DNA of 10,000 nucleotides from Asticcacaulis sp. (GCF_020217185.1 NZ_JAIWNX010000105.1:1-10000), one strand, 5' to 3'; numbered from the stretch's first letter, positions 1-7,409 are shown. The notes: generated from the letters alone by a model not told the origin. A program made the numbers and translations.

Positions 1-180
1 ATCATCCCTTTCAGCGAAGGCGAGGCGCTGAAAAAGGCCGCCTTCGCCGCCAATGTCCGGGTGCGCTTTATCACCCTGACCGCTGCCAACCACCATCCGG
101 ACTTCACCAAACTCGCTCCCACGGTTCTGGGCCAGATGGCCCGGATGCCGACTCCAGACTGGACTCCCTATGTTGAATGA
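1..180 (+). CDS. Probable alpha/beta hydrolase, C-terminal fragment
   Basis: An open frame enters from the left edge and stops at TGA 178-180, leaving 59 C-terminal residues. The visible part reads IIPFSEGEALKKA, then RFITLTAANHHPDF. This matches the end of alpha/beta hydrolases, where an acidic loop (D.xxPF) comes before a helix and the catalytic histidine follows a beta strand with a T-L-x-x-A-x-H-H pattern; one of the two adjacent histidines would be the catalytic base. The nucleophile and acid lie outside the window, so the substrate cannot be named. The last 11 bases overlap the start of the following dehydrogenase gene, which points to translational coupling and one transcript. The family call is an inference from a short fragment; another hydrolase-like fold is possible. 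Confidence 0.5.
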   Translation: MIPFSEGEALKKAAFAANVRVRFITLTAANHHPDFTKLAPTVLGQMARMPTPDWTPYVE

Positions 181-931
181 CCTCAAAGGCAAATCCGTAC
201 TCATCACCGGCGCCTCGTCGGGCATAGGCGCCGCCGTCGCCAGGGGCTTTGCCGACTGCGGCGCGGCGGTCGCCATCCATTACGCCTCGAATGCCGAAGG
301 CGCTCAGGCCGTGGCCGACGCCATCACGGCTGCGGGCGGCACAGCGGTCATCGTGCAGGCCGACCTGACCGACCCGAAAACGGCCAAAGGCATGGTCGAG
401 GCAGCCGCGCAAAAGCTCGGCAAGCTCGACATTCTCGTCAACAATGCGGGCAGCCTGTGCGGCCGCCGCCCGTTCATGGAAATCGACGACGCGCTTTATG
501 ACACGGTGATGAACCTCAATGTGCGCGCGGTGATCAATGCCTCTCAGACCGCCGTGCCGCTGATCGAACAGCAGGGCGGCGGCAGCATCATCAATGTCGG
601 CTCGATTGCGGGTAATGATGGCGGCGGGCCGGGGTCGGGCCACTATGCCTGTGCCAAGGCCTATGTTCACAATCTGACGCGGCATATGGCGCGCGATCTG
701 GCCAAACGCGGCATCCGCGTCAACGCCATCGCGCCCGGCGTCATCGGCACACCCTTCCACGCGGCAACGCCAGCTGATCGCATGGAAGCGATGAAGAACG
801 CCACGCAACTGGGGCGCATCGGCACGCCGGAGGACTGCGTGGGCACGGTGCTCTATCTCGCCTCCGATCGCCTGAGCGGCTACGTCACCGGTCAGATCGT
901 GCATATCAATGGCGGGCAGTATATGCCCTGA
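170..931 (+). CDS. Short-chain dehydrogenase/reductase (SDR, FabG-like)
   Basis: A 253-residue classical SDR, the usual length for the family. It is an NAD(P)-dependent cytosolic oxidoreductase acting on a hydroxyl or keto group. The cofactor motif TGASSGIG is at residues 13-20, the adenine-pocket Asp at about 65 (ADLTD), and the structural NNAG at 91-94. The catalytic residues are N115, S145, Y159 and K163 (YACAK), with the PG motif at 189-190. The C-terminal NGGQYMP resembles the usual end of FabG-like proteins. The ATG at 170 lies inside the upstream hydrolase gene (11-base overlap), which suggests a two-gene operon. The substrate cannot be read from sequence: 3-oxoacyl-ACP reductase, sugar dehydrogenase and other SDR activities all share these motifs. 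A true fatty-acid fabG usually sits with fabD/acpP, and those are absent here, so an accessory or catabolic role is more likely (inference). Confidence 0.9.
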   Translation: MLNDLKGKSVLITGASSGIGAAVARGFADCGAAVAIHYASNAEGAQAVADAITAAGGTAVIVQADLTDPKTAKGMVEAAAQKLGKLDILVNNAGSLCGRRPFMEIDDALYDTVMNLNVRAVINASQTAVPLIEQQGGGSIINVGSIAGNDGGGPGSGHYACAKAYVHNLTRHMARDLAKRGIRVNAIAPGVIGTPFHAATPADRMEAMKNATQLGRIGTPEDCVGTVLYLASDRLSGYVTGQIVHINGGQYMP

Positions 932-989
932 CGCAGCTTATCCTATTGCCTACTTATGCCGGTTTTTCGATCATGGCCGCTTCTGTGAC

Positions 990-1254
990 AAGGAGCATGC
1001 CCATGGCCGACGACATCCCCCCGCACAGCTTTCAGGACGGCGAGCGCGTCGAACACACCGAAAAAGGCCTCGGCACGGTCAGCCATGACCCCGCCGATGA
1101 CAACCTGATCGTGCCGCCCGGCGAGGCCCGCAAAAGTGGTTCCGATATGGTGCATGTGGTGTGGGACGATGACCGCTTTCCGGTCGGCAAGGTCGCCGCC
1201 TCGGAGCTGCAAAAAGTGCCCGACGCCACCGCCGCCATCTCGACGGGGATGTAG
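990..1254 (+). CDS. Small acidic protein of unknown function, Tudor/SH3-like character
   Basis: The coding part is 1003-1254 (83 residues); the feature begins at the AAGGAG ribosome binding site, 990-995. The ATG at 1003 lies 7 bases after that site and is chosen over an in-frame ATG at 997 (1 base after it) and upstream starts that lack such a site. I do not recognise the protein with certainty. It is acidic and begins MADDIPPHSFQDGERVEH. The pattern GERVEHTEKGLGTV, followed by VVWDDDRFPVGKV, resembles the strand-turn-strand layout of small SH3/Tudor-like barrels such as those in CarD and the UvrD C-terminus, where a G-x-x-V-x-H/F-x-x-x-G-x-G-x-V motif is common. There is no signal peptide or membrane segment. 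It ends 33 bases from the convergent modC, so it is not part of the mod operon. A DNA- or protein-binding role is only a guess. Confidence 0.7.
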
Positions 1255-1261
1255 TCTTTTA

Positions 1262-1285
1262 TACCTCCCAACTTGTCGGGGGGTA
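1262..1285. terminator. Weak hairpin between convergent genes
   Basis: TACCTCCC (1262-1269) can pair with GGGGGGTA (1278-1285) through 8 bp including one G-T wobble, around an 8-base loop. It fills the gap between the convergent small gene and modC and could slow polymerase from both sides. Neither side has a clear T-run, so the terminator call is weak. Confidence 0.35.
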
Positions 1286-1287
1286 GA

Positions 1288-1974
1288 TTATGAACCCAAG
1301 GCCTTGAGCGCCAGCGCCTCGATTTCGGCCTGAGACAGGCCGTCCAGCGTCACCGCCGGGCGCGCGCTCAGGCGTCCGTTTAGGATGTAGATGATCTGCT
1401 GCGTCAGGCGCGCCACTTCCAGCGGGTCGTGGCTGACATAGAGCACCGGCACGCGCTCAGCCACGTCGCGGATCAGCGGCAGTATCTCGGCCCGCGCCGC
1501 CTGATCGAGGCTCGACAGCGGCTCATCCATCAGCAGCAGGTCTGGCCCGGACAGTAACGCCCGCGCGATCGCCACGCGCTGACGCTCCCCGCCCGACAAC
1601 CGGGTAACCTGACGCGGCAGCAGCGTGCGGATGCGCAACAGTTCTATAATTCCGGTTTTATCGACATCTTTCGGACTGCGCTTAAGTGCAAAATCGAGAT
1701 TACCTTCGACCGACAAGTGGCTAAACAGCGACGGCTCCTGAAACACATAGCCGACAGCGCGTTTGTGCACGGGCACAAAGTGGTCCTCCGCCTGCCAGAC
1801 AGCGTCACCCACCTGCACCCGCCCGCTCAGGCGCTCCAGCCCGGCCACGGCGCGCAGCAGCGTCGTCTTGCCGGACCCGGACGGGCCCATCAGCGCCGTC
1901 AGCCCGGCCCCGGCCTCAAAACGCAGCGACAGCGCCAGATCACCCACCGTACCGCTGAGATCGACCTGAATCAT
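1288..1974 (-). CDS. modC: Molybdate ABC transporter ATP-binding protein ModC (short form)
   Basis: The ATPase that powers molybdate import with ModB and ModA, on the cytoplasmic face of the inner membrane. All ABC landmarks are present in 228 residues: Walker A GPSGSGKT at 30-37, Q-loop Q79 in FQEPSLF, signature LSGGERQR at 126-133, Walker B LLLMDEP at 146-152 with catalytic E151, D-loop SSLD, and switch histidine H182. The start ATG overlaps the modB stop as ATGA (1971-1974), so the two are translationally coupled. Typical ModC proteins run to about 350 residues and carry a C-terminal TOBE/Mop domain that binds molybdate. This one stops soon after the nucleotide-binding domain, so that domain is absent. 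Assignment to molybdate rests on ModA and ModB next door; the ATPase alone could not be told from related importers. Confidence 0.93.
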   Translation of the reverse strand: MIQVDLSGTVGDLALSLRFEAGAGLTALMGPSGSGKTTLLRAVAGLERLSGRVQVGDAVWQAEDHFVPVHKRAVGYVFQEPSLFSHLSVEGNLDFALKRSPKDVDKTGIIELLRIRTLLPRQVTRLSGGERQRVAIARALLSGPDLLLMDEPLSSLDQAARAEILPLIRDVAERVPVLYVSHDPLEVARLTQQIIYILNGRLSARPAVTLDGLSQAEIEALALKALGS

Positions 1975-2666
1975 GGCCGTATCCCCGCCGAGCGCGCGCC
2001 GAAGCGCCGGTCGATGACCAGCATGACCATCAGGGCCACGAAGGAGAAGGCCAGCAGGCCGCCGGAGATCAGATGCGCTTCGGCAAAGTTGAGCTGTTCC
2101 ACCGCCTGAAAGATGCGGATGGAGACGACCTCGGTCTGCCCCGGAATGGCCCCGCCGATCATCAGCACCACGCCGAATTCACCGATGGTGTGCGCAAAGA
2201 CCAGCAGCGCCGCCGTCACATAGCCGCGTCGTGCCTGCGGCAGGGCGACCGACCAGAAGGCGTCCCAGGGCGAGGCGCGCAAGGTGGCGGCGACCTCCAG
2301 CGGGCGCGGCCCCATGGCCTCAAACGCGTTGCGGATGGGCTGCACGGCAAAGGGCAGCGAATAGACCAGAGAGCCGATGACCAGCCCGGTAAAGGTGAAG
2401 GCCAGTGTCCGGACGCCGAACGGCTGCAACAGCCCCATCAGCGGGCTGTGCGGTCCCAGCGCGATCAGCAGATAAAAGCCCAGCACCGTTGGCGGCAGGA
2501 CGATGGGCAGGGCCACCACGGCAGCCACCGTATCGCGCACCCACCCCGTCCCTTTGGCCAGCCACCACGCCAGCGGCGTCGCCAGCAGCAGAAGCAGGGG
2601 CGTGGTCACGGCGGCCAGCAGCAAGGTGACGCGGATGGCCTCCCACATGGGTTCAGCGGACCTCAT
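1971..2666 (-). CDS. modB: Molybdate ABC transporter permease ModB
   Basis: A 231-residue inner-membrane permease forming the molybdate channel as a dimer. Hydrophobic segments lie at about 11-35, 45-70, 88-108, 150-172 and 198-218, as expected for ModB-type permeases. The cytoplasmic EAA loop that contacts ModC is at about 124-144 ([20 protein letters not shown]), and FAHTIGEFG follows it, as in known ModB proteins. The gene overlaps the end of modA by 14 bases and modC by 4 bases. Two starts are possible. ATG 2666 gives [11 protein letters not shown], which lines up with the N-terminus I recall for E. coli ModB (a D-P-E-W-Q-A stretch), so I prefer it. ATG 2648, 4 bases after the modA stop, would drop six residues. 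Neither has a strong ribosome binding site, so coupling to modA translation is likely. Confidence 0.93.
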   Translation of the reverse strand: MRSAEPMWEAIRVTLLLAAVTTPLLLLLATPLAWWLAKGTGWVRDTVAAVVALPIVLPPTVLGFYLLIALGPHSPLMGLLQPFGVRTLAFTFTGLVIGSLVYSLPFAVQPIRNAFEAMGPRPLEVAATLRASPWDAFWSVALPQARRGYVTAALLVFAHTIGEFGVVLMIGGAIPGQTEVVSIRIFQAVEQLNFAEAHLISGGLLAFSFVALMVMLVIDRRFGARSAGIRP

Positions 2667-3396
2667 AGCCGTGCGAACGGATGATCTTCACCGCCTCGGG
2701 CGAGCGAAAAAAGGCCATATAGGCTCTGGCGGCGGGATTGCTTGCGCCGGTGTTCAGCAGCACGGCCTGCTGATCAATGGGCGTATAGAGGTGGGCCGGC
2801 ACCCGCCACGACGATCCGCCCTTGCCCTGCACCTGCGACAGGGCGACAAAGCCCAGTTCCGCCGCCCCCGTGGCCACAAAGGTATAGGTCTGGGAAATAT
2901 TGCCGCCCTTGACGATCTTCGCTTTCAGGCGGTCATAGAGGCCCAGCCGGGTCAGGGTCTCGACCGCCGCCACGCCATAGGGAGCCGCCGCCGGATCGGC
3001 GATGGCCAGCTTGTCGAACGCGCCTTTGCTGAGGACCGCGCCCTTGGCGTCCACGCGCCTATCGGCGCTCCACAGGACCAGCTTGCCATAGGCATAGACA
3101 AAGCGCGTGCCTTTGACCGTCAACCCCTCGGCCTCAAGGCGCAGCGGGCGTTCGGCATCGGCGCTGAGGAAGACATCGAAGGGCGCGCCGTTCTTTATTT
3201 GCGCATAGAACTGACCCGACGCCCCGAAGCTCTGGGTGACGGTGTGGCCGGTCTTCTTTTCAAAGGCGCTGGCGATCAGTTTTGCTGTGTCGGTGAAGTT
3301 GGCGGCGACGGCAACGCGCACCTCTTCGGCCCGCGCCAGAGCCGGCACGGCAAAAAGCGCAAGGGCGATCAGCAGAAGACGACGAAGGATTTGCAT
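2653..3396 (-). CDS. modA: Molybdate-binding periplasmic protein ModA
   Basis: The periplasmic receptor that captures molybdate (and usually tungstate) and delivers it to ModBC. From ATG 3396 the protein has 247 residues. It opens with a clear signal peptide: MQILRR, a hydrophobic core [14 protein letters not shown], and a likely cleavage ARA|EE after residue 23. The mature part shows the family pattern: VAVAANFTD near the N-terminus, [12 protein letters not shown] at 56-67, [11 protein letters not shown] at 70-80, ADPAAAPYG at 133-141, and the C-terminal half with [14 protein letters not shown] at 176-189. The frame stays open to an ATG at 3441, but that start would put 15 polar residues before the signal peptide and would lie inside the palindromic element, so I reject it. 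No good Shine-Dalgarno sequence is visible before 3396. The first gene of modABC, downstream of aroA on the same strand. Confidence 0.93.
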   Translation of the reverse strand: MQILRRLLLIALALFAVPALARAEEVRVAVAANFTDTAKLIASAFEKKTGHTVTQSFGASGQFYAQIKNGAPFDVFLSADAERPLRLEAEGLTVKGTRFVYAYGKLVLWSADRRVDAKGAVLSKGAFDKLAIADPAAAPYGVAAVETLTRLGLYDRLKAKIVKGGNISQTYTFVATGAAELGFVALSQVQGKGGSSWRVPAHLYTPIDQQAVLLNTGASNPAARAYMAFFRSPEAVKIIRSHGYEVR

Positions 3397-3425
3397 GGGG
3401 TCATGCTGGCATGGGGAGAAAAATT

Positions 3426-3581
3426 TAGCCATGAAAAACACGAAAAGACACGAACTTCATTGCGCGCAGTCTAAGCGCGAAGCGTCTGATTATTGTGTGC
3501 GTCACAGACGGAAAATAGCCCTGCGGGCAAAGACGTTTCCACACGCGCAGTGTTCGTGACTTTTCGTGTTTTTGGTGGCTA
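3426..3581. repeat. Palindromic intergenic element between aroA and modA
   Basis: The left arm at 3426-3455 and the right arm at 3552-3581 are inverted copies of one another, matching at 27 of 30 positions by hand alignment. The core of each arm reads AAAAACACGAAAAG on one strand. The inner flanks also pair partly (ATTGCGCGCAG near 3459-3469 against CACGCGCAGTG near 3541-3551), so the whole 156 bp could fold as one long stem with a middle loop. It begins 4 bases after the aroA stop and ends 29 bases before modA. No obvious target-site duplication is seen. ACGAA-rich inverted repeats of this general kind are common as dispersed intergenic repeats in bacteria. It could be a non-autonomous mobile element, a REP-like palindrome, or simply a terminator for aroA. 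Confidence 0.7.
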
Positions 3582-3585
3582 ACCC

Positions 3586-4854
3586 CTACGGATGCTTCAA
3601 CCCCACACCGAGGCTTTGCAGCACGTCCCAATAGGTCGGGAAGGTCTTGGACACGCATTTCGGATTGTCGATCACCACGCCCGCCATCATCAGCCCGGCC
3701 AGCGAAAAGCACATGGCAATGCGGTGGTCATTGTGCGTGTCGATCACGGCCTTCGTCGTCGTGCCGATCAGTGCCGGATCTGCATGGACGATCAGGTCGT
3801 CGCCCTCTTCGTGGGCCAGCCCGGCGCGCAGGGCGTTCAGCCCGTCACACACGGCGCTCACGCGGTCGCACTCCTTCACCCGCAGATTGGCAATGCCAAC
3901 AAAGCGCACCGGCGTCTGGTTAAATGCCGCCAGAACGGCCAGCGTCGGCACGGCGTCCTGCATCTGCGAGCCGTCGATGACGGCGGGCATGTGCGGCCAG
4001 CTCATGATGACGTCGCGCGCCCTGGCGTCCGGCTGGGTCAGGGCCGCCGTGTCCATCTGAAAGTCGATCTGACCGCCGGTCAGCACCTCGGCCGCCCACA
4101 GATAGGTGCAGGAGGAGGCGTCCGGTTCGATGGGATAGTCCGCCGCCACATAGCCGGTCGGTTCCACGCGCCACACGCCGTCCGACGGCTGCGACACCTT
4201 CGCGCCAAAGGCCTGCATCACACCCAGAGTGAGGTCGATATAGCCGCGCCCGCCGATGCCGTGATCGCCGCGCAGCCGCACCTCGACAGGCTTATCGCCG
4301 CAGGCCGCCAGCATCAGAAGCGCCGACACGTACTGGCTCGACAAACCTGCGTCAATGTCTACGACATCGCCGGAAAAGCCGCCGCGCGCCATCACCGTCA
4401 CCGGCGGACAGCCGGTCGGGGCCGACACCTCGACCCCCAGCCGCGTCAGGGCCTCGACCAGCGGCAGGATGGGCCGCTTGCGCATGTGCGCGTCGCCGTC
4501 AATCACCACCGCCCCGTCGGCCAGGGCCACCGCCGCCGTCAGAAACCGCGTCGCCGTACCCGCATTGCCGAGAAACAACGGCTGAGCCGGCGCTTTCAGC
4601 TTGCCAGACGAGCGCAGCCTGACCGTGGTGGAATCGATCGCCTCGATCTCCACCCCCATCTGCTTCAGGGCGGTCGCCATATGCACCGTATCGTCGCTGG
4701 TCAGCACCCCCGACAGCGTGCTTTCCCCCTTGGCGAGCGCCGCCACCAGAAAGGCGCGGTTGGTCAGGGATTTCGAACCCGGCACCACCACGGCCCCGGT
4801 GATCGGCCCGGTGACCGGCACGATTTCAAGCTGAGGGAAGGCGTCGATATTCAT
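3586..4854 (-). CDS. aroA: 3-phosphoshikimate 1-carboxyvinyltransferase (EPSP synthase)
   Basis: The sixth step of the shikimate pathway: joins phosphoenolpyruvate to shikimate-3-phosphate, giving EPSP for aromatic amino acid synthesis in the cytosol. From ATG 4854 it has 422 residues, normal for the family. Landmarks: GSKSLTNR at 26-33, LGNAGTATRFL at 95-105, SSQY at 172-175, PDASS at 244-248, catalytic D300 in QDAVPTLA, KECDR at 327-331, THNDHR at 373-378 and KTFP at 403-406. The start is fixed by GGAG ending 6 bases upstream; the frame stays open to 4986, but that extension is Cys/Pro-rich and unlike EPSP synthase. In the GNAGTA region, F104 sits where E. coli AroA has P101, a position known to influence glyphosate sensitivity; the catalytic Gly (G99, E. 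coli G96) is kept. It lies upstream of modABC on the same strand and diverges from feoA. Confidence 0.96.
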   Translation of the reverse strand: MNIDAFPQLEIVPVTGPITGAVVVPGSKSLTNRAFLVAALAKGESTLSGVLTSDDTVHMATALKQMGVEIEAIDSTTVRLRSSGKLKAPAQPLFLGNAGTATRFLTAAVALADGAVVIDGDAHMRKRPILPLVEALTRLGVEVSAPTGCPPVTVMARGGFSGDVVDIDAGLSSQYVSALLMLAACGDKPVEVRLRGDHGIGGRGYIDLTLGVMQAFGAKVSQPSDGVWRVEPTGYVAADYPIEPDASSCTYLWAAEVLTGGQIDFQMDTAALTQPDARARDVIMSWPHMPAVIDGSQMQDAVPTLAVLAAFNQTPVRFVGIANLRVKECDRVSAVCDGLNALRAGLAHEEGDDLIVHADPALIGTTTKAVIDTHNDHRIAMCFSLAGLMMAGVVIDNPKCVSKTFPTYWDVLQSLGVGLKHP

Positions 4855-5038
4855 AACAAGCTCCGCGATACAGGCGCTTCCTAAACACTGAGAGGGCGTT
4901 CGTAAAGGGTGCAGCCATCCGCCGCAGGCCGCACAGTCGCTTGTTTTTATTGCATCTGAAACCGTTTGCCTGACGCCTAAGATCACAGAGCACGGACAAA
5001 ACCGTTGTCAGGACGGTTTCAATTGCGTAAGAGCCACT
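4855..5038. other. Divergent intergenic region between aroA and feoA
   Basis: This gap carries the start signals of two divergent genes. On the minus side, the GGAG before aroA is visible but I find no convincing -35/-10 pair. The segment AAACCGT occurs three times: direct at 4959-4965 and 4999-5005, and inverted at 5013-5019. The last two form a palindrome, listed separately. No small gene is supported here. Confidence 0.5.
4999..5019. promoter_or_regulatory. Inverted repeat upstream of the feo promoter
   Basis: AAACCGT (4999-5005) and ACGGTTT (5013-5019) form a perfect 7-bp inverted repeat with a 7-base spacer, and a further AAACCGT lies at 4959-4965. The right arm reaches the expected -35 zone of the feo promoter. 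It has the size and place of a dimeric repressor or activator site. The regulator is unknown, and a chance palindrome is possible. Confidence 0.35.
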
Positions 5039-5053
5039 TTATAATCATTCTCA
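5039..5053 (+). promoter_or_regulatory. Fur-like box overlapping the feoA promoter -10
   Basis: TATAAT at 5040-5045 is a perfect -10 hexamer, about 36 bases before feoA; the -35 (around 5017-5023) is poor, which suits an activated or repressed promoter. The 15 bases 5039-5053, read on the minus strand as TGAGAATGATTATAA, match the 7-1-7 Fur pattern TGATAATNATTATCA with two mismatches. The minus-strand continuation upstream, GCAAG, also fits known Fur sites. A repressor bound here would cover the -10, so iron-replete repression of feoAB is expected. No Shine-Dalgarno sequence is evident before feoA. Confidence 0.6.
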
Positions 5054-5080
5054 CTTGCAAGTCTGACCCGCGTCCCCGAT

Positions 5081-5317
5081 ATGAAACTCAGCGATCTGCC
5101 TCTGCATAGCGCCGCCATCGTCGTCGATGTCGCCGATCTCAGTGCCGATGACCGCGTCGGCCGTCGGTTGCGCGAACTGGGCTTCGTCGTCGATGAGCCG
5201 GTGAAGGTCGTGGCCAAAGGCCCGTTCGGGGCCGAACCCCTGCTGATCCAGATTGGCTTTACCCGTTTCGCGCTGCGCCGCGCCGAAGCCGACCGGGTTC
5301 AGGTGCGTACAGCGTAA
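5081..5317 (+). CDS. feoA: Ferrous iron transport protein FeoA
   Basis: A 78-residue cytosolic SH3-like protein that supports Fe(II) uptake by FeoB, probably by docking on its G domain or cytoplasmic face. The sequence follows the family: MKLSDLPLHSAAIVVDV, a helix R-R-L-R-E-L-G-F at about 28-35, then P-V-K-V-V-A-K-G-P-F-G and a final strand region with ALRRAEADRVQV. The length matches stand-alone FeoA proteins. The ATG at 5081 is chosen because MKLSDLP is the standard beginning of the family, although no Shine-Dalgarno site is visible upstream. It is the first gene of the feo operon, 15 bases before feoB, behind a Fur-like box. Confidence 0.93.
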   Translation: MKLSDLPLHSAAIVVDVADLSADDRVGRRLRELGFVVDEPVKVVAKGPFGAEPLLIQIGFTRFALRRAEADRVQVRTA

Positions 5318-5332
5318 GGAGCGCGTGCTGAG

Positions 5333-7180
5333 ATGTCCGGACTGCTGATCGCGCCCATTTCTATAGTATTGGTTGGAAACCCCAATTGCGGCAAGACCGC
5401 CCTGTTCAACCAGCTCACCGGCGCGCGCCAGAAGGTCGCCAACTTCGCCGGTGTGACGGTCGAGCGCAAGGAGGGCAGCTTTACCGCCCCGTCCGGCCGC
5501 ACGATCAAGGTGCTGGACCTGCCCGGTGCCTACAGCCTCGATGCGCTGGGCCCCGACGAAATCATCACCCGCGACGTCTGTATGGGCAAGGTGGCCGAAG
5601 TCGGCGCGCCCGACGTGATCGTCTGCGTGGCCGATGCGACCAATCTGCGCCTCAACCTGCGCTTTGTGCTGGAAATCCGCAAGCTGGGCCGCCCGATGGT
5701 GCTGGCGCTCAACATGATGGACGCGGCGCACAAGCGCGGCATCCACATTGATCAGGACCGGCTTCAGGCCCTGCTGGGCATTCCGGTCATCCAGACCGTG
5801 GCCATTGCCGGGGGCGGTGCCAAACACCTGATCGAACACATCGACACGCAGTCGATCGAAGCGCCGAAGATCGCCCCGACCGAGCGCGACGTGCACCTTG
5901 AGGTGCGCGATATTCTCAACGCGGCCGTCACCATGCCAAGCTTTACGGCGAAGATCGACGACCAGCTGGATGGCGTCCTGCTCAATCCGGTGTTTGGCCT
6001 GCCCATCCTCGCCCTGTTGATGTTCGTGGTGTTTCAGGCCGTCTTCGCCTGGGCGACGCCGCTGATGGACGGGATAGAGGGCCTGTTCGGCTGGGCCGCC
6101 GAAATGGTACGCGCCCACATGCCCGAAGGCCTGTTGCAGAGCTTTATCGCCGACGCCATGATCAGTGGGGTAGGCTCGGTACTGGTCTTCCTGCCGCAGA
6201 TCCTGATCCTGTTCTTCTTTATTCTGGTGCTCGAAGAGTCGGGCTACCTGCCGCGCGCCGCCTTCCTGCTCGATACGCTGATGGCGCGGGCGGGCCTGAC
6301 CGGGCGGGCTTTTATCCCGCTTTTGTCGTCGTTTGCCTGCGCCATTCCGGGCGTCATGGCCACGCGCTCGATCCACGACATCCGCGACCGCCTGACCACC
6401 ATCATGATCGCGCCGCTGATGACCTGTTCGGCGCGCCTGCCCGTCTATGCCCTGCTGATCGCCGCCTTCATCCCCGAACGTCAGGTGTGGGGCGTCCTCA
6501 GCTTTCAGGGTCTTGTGCTGTTCGGGCTGTACATTGCCGGTATCCTGTCGGCCCTGATCGTCGCCTGGGTGATGAAGCTGCTGCGCACGGACAAGAGCCC
6601 GGCCATGCTGCTGATGGAGCTGCCCTCCTACCGCCTGCCCAATCCGCGCAATCTGGCGCTGGGCCTGTGGGAGCGCGCCGGCATTTTCATGCGCCGGATC
6701 ACCGGCGTCATCTTCGCCGCCAATACGCTGTTGTGGGTGCTGGCCACCTTCCCGCGCGCCCCCGCTAACGCCACGCAACCGGCCATCGACTATTCCTTTG
6801 CCGGCATGATCGGCCACGCCATCGAGCCGATCTTCCGCCCCATCGGCTTTACGTGGGAAATCTGTATCGCCCTGATCCCCGGCATGGCCGCCCGCGAAGT
6901 GGCCGTGTCGGCGCTGGGGACGGTCTATGCCATTTCCGGCTCCGAAGACGCCGTGGCCAATCAGTTGCAGGCAACGGTCGCGGCGCAATGGTCGCTGGCC
7001 ACCGGCTTCTCGCTTCTGGCCTGGTACATCTTTGCGCCGCAGTGCCTTTCGACGCTTGCCGTCATCCGCCGCGAAACCAATTCGTGGAAGTTCGTCGGGA
7101 TTACGGCTGGTTACCTGTTCGCTCTGGCCTATCTGGCCTCGTTCCTGACCTATAGCGTAACGAAGATGGTGACGGGATGA
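5333..7180 (+). CDS. feoB: Ferrous iron transporter FeoB (short form)
   Basis: An inner-membrane Fe(II) transporter with an N-terminal GTPase domain. The G1 motif GNPNCGKT is at 15-22, G2 Thr at 42 (AGVTVE), G3 DLPG at 62-65 and G4 NMMD at 127-130, the form usual for FeoB; G5 lies in VAIAGGG at about 156-162. A helical linker spans roughly 180-212. The membrane part, about 220-612, holds several hydrophobic segments and two gate-like motifs with conserved cysteines: SSFACAIPGVMATR (C336) and MTCSARLPVYALL (C365). A third Cys, C571, lies in FAPQCLSTLAV. At 615 residues it is well short of E. coli FeoB (773), but no core motif is missing, so I read it as a compact subfamily rather than a truncation. 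The AAGGAG at 5316-5321 precedes the ATG by 11 bases. The stop overlaps the next gene as ATGA. Confidence 0.96.
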   Translation: MSGLLIAPISIVLVGNPNCGKTALFNQLTGARQKVANFAGVTVERKEGSFTAPSGRTIKVLDLPGAYSLDALGPDEIITRDVCMGKVAEVGAPDVIVCVADATNLRLNLRFVLEIRKLGRPMVLALNMMDAAHKRGIHIDQDRLQALLGIPVIQTVAIAGGGAKHLIEHIDTQSIEAPKIAPTERDVHLEVRDILNAAVTMPSFTAKIDDQLDGVLLNPVFGLPILALLMFVVFQAVFAWATPLMDGIEGLFGWAAEMVRAHMPEGLLQSFIADAMISGVGSVLVFLPQILILFFFILVLEESGYLPRAAFLLDTLMARAGLTGRAFIPLLSSFACAIPGVMATRSIHDIRDRLTTIMIAPLMTCSARLPVYALLIAAFIPERQVWGVLSFQGLVLFGLYIAGILSALIVAWVMKLLRTDKSPAMLLMELPSYRLPNPRNLALGLWERAGIFMRRITGVIFAANTLLWVLATFPRAPANATQPAIDYSFAGMIGHAIEPIFRPIGFTWEICIALIPGMAAREVAVSALGTVYAISGSEDAVANQLQATVAAQWSLATGFSLLAWYIFAPQCLSTLAVIRRETNSWKFVGITAGYLFALAYLASFLTYSVTKMVTG

Positions 7181-7392
7181 GCTACGACCTGATCCAGACC
7201 CTGATCGTTGCGGTCATTGTGGCCGTGGCTGCTGCCATGATGGCGCGCCGCCTGTTTCCGAAAACCGTTGAAGGCGTGGCCCGCCGTCTGGGCCTCAAGC
7301 CCGCTGCCAAAACGGCCGCCGGGTGCGACTCCGGCTGCGCGTCGTGCAATGGCTGCAAGACGCTAAATTTCGATTTGCCCCCCAAAAGCTAA
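7177..7392 (+). CDS. FeoB-associated Cys-rich membrane protein
   Basis: A 71-residue protein with one membrane helix at about 7-25 (QTLIVAVIVAVAAAMMARR) and a cytoplasmic-type basic stretch after it. A cluster of four cysteines follows near the C-terminus at 50, 54, 57 and 60 (CxxxCxxCxxC). It starts inside the feoB stop codon (ATGA, 7177-7180), so the two are coupled in translation. Small single-pass proteins with a Cys cluster after feoB are a known family (FeoB-associated Cys-rich membrane protein). They are thought to take the place of FeoC, and the cysteines could bind iron or an Fe-S cluster; that role is inference. It is not a homologue of the winged-helix FeoC of E. coli. The gene ends 26 bases before the minus-strand terminator hairpin. 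Confidence 0.85.
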   Translation: MSYDLIQTLIVAVIVAVAAAMMARRLFPKTVEGVARRLGLKPAAKTAAGCDSGCASCNGCKTLNFDLPPKS

Positions 7393-7409
7393 GTGGTCCC
7401 GGATTTCGG

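Noticed and set aside
3431..3559. A small protein gene within the aroA-modA gap
   Set aside because: The open frames there are made of the palindromic element, giving repeat-type peptides, with no ribosome binding site.
3592..4884. A 430-residue frame antisense to aroA
   Set aside because: Compositional shadow of aroA, rich in His and Arg with no recognisable domain.
4855..4986. N-terminal extension of AroA to ATG 4986
   Set aside because: The added part is unlike EPSP synthase, and the GGAG placed 6 bases before ATG 4854 marks the likely start.
5051..6988. A long open frame antisense to feoB (645 residues)
   Set aside because: Its product is rich in His, Gln, Arg and Gly with no domain; it mirrors the codon pattern of feoB, which has full family motifs. 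Such long antisense frames are expected in GC-rich genes.
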